Below, piece by piece: positions 63,991 through 64,000 of a stretch of 64,000 nt of DNA (its first letter is position 1; each line of letters begins with the position of its first letter). The DNA comes from Lachnospiraceae bacterium (GTDB taxonomy: Bacteria; Bacillota; Clostridia; Lachnospirales; Lachnospiraceae). The notes under the pieces are model-generated. The model saw nothing but the letters and a program-made list of their open reading frames with translations, was not told where the DNA came from and ran no database searches. The stretch spans positions 1-64,000 of the forward strand of contig CAJTDX010000010.1 in the NCBI GenBank assembly GCA_910575155.1, read 5' to 3'. The position numbers and the translations under genes are program-made.

Positions 63991-64000
63991 TACAGCAAGG

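Overview
The window looks like chromosomal DNA of an anaerobic gut Firmicute, most likely a Lachnospiraceae-type Clostridium. The grounds are strong AGGAGG-type ribosome binding sites, moderate GC, an oxygen-sensitive glycyl radical enzyme, T-box, lysine and FMN riboswitches, class II GalT, very large FIVAR/Big_2/BspA-LRR surface proteins and a small DUF6809-like protein. No rRNA, tRNA or CRISPR array was seen. Genus-level placement is not possible from this sequence alone.

Layout. 1-399: leftward FMN riboswitch whose gene lies beyond the left edge. 399-2540: tex. 2632-9614: a sugar-phosphate module of leftward glycyl radical enzyme (GRE), fructose-6-phosphate-aldolase-like protein and ROK kinase, and rightward GRE activase, DeoR regulator and PHP phosphatase, with two divergent promoters in the centre. 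This gene set resembles the E. coli ybiW/fsaA neighbourhood and is best read as a radical-type glycolysis route for anhydrohexitol phosphates. 9654-12575: secreted-sensor EAL phosphodiesterase. 12770-14862: lysine-riboswitch dapA-dapB operon. 14874-17696: corrinoid-adenosyltransferase-like protein, tandem OB-fold protein, cyclophilin and an orphan P-loop ATPase.

18642-27243: an integrative element of about 8.6 kb inserted inside an N-acetylmuramoyl-L-alanine amidase gene. The first codons of the amidase (DAGHGG) lie at the right end of the element and the rest of the gene lies at the left end. The element carries a large serine recombinase next to one end, a small accessory ORF, a MITE-like repeat, a LytTR response regulator with a GHKL histidine kinase, a PPC-like protein of unknown function behind a LytTR-type direct-repeat promoter, a small ABM-like protein and an Rpn-family nuclease.

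27454-36175: chemoreceptor, orphan FabH, HflX, and a galactose module (galK-galT leftward, LacI-type regulator rightward, with an operator lying exactly in the galK promoter spacer). 36332-45754: a 3140-residue secreted GH2 beta-galactosidase with carbohydrate-binding and FIVAR repeats, next to the gal genes. 46005-48008: TPR lipoprotein and DMT transporter. 48125-54214: T-box-controlled ileS followed by glgP. 54246-60725: a 1.7-kilo-residue LRR surface protein with an embedded Cys/His domain, a Q/S/Y/G-rich membrane protein and a VanZ protein. 60985-62814: typA. 62879-64000: small RHH and XRE regulators, and three identical-format palindromes at the right edge, one of them within a rightward promoter.
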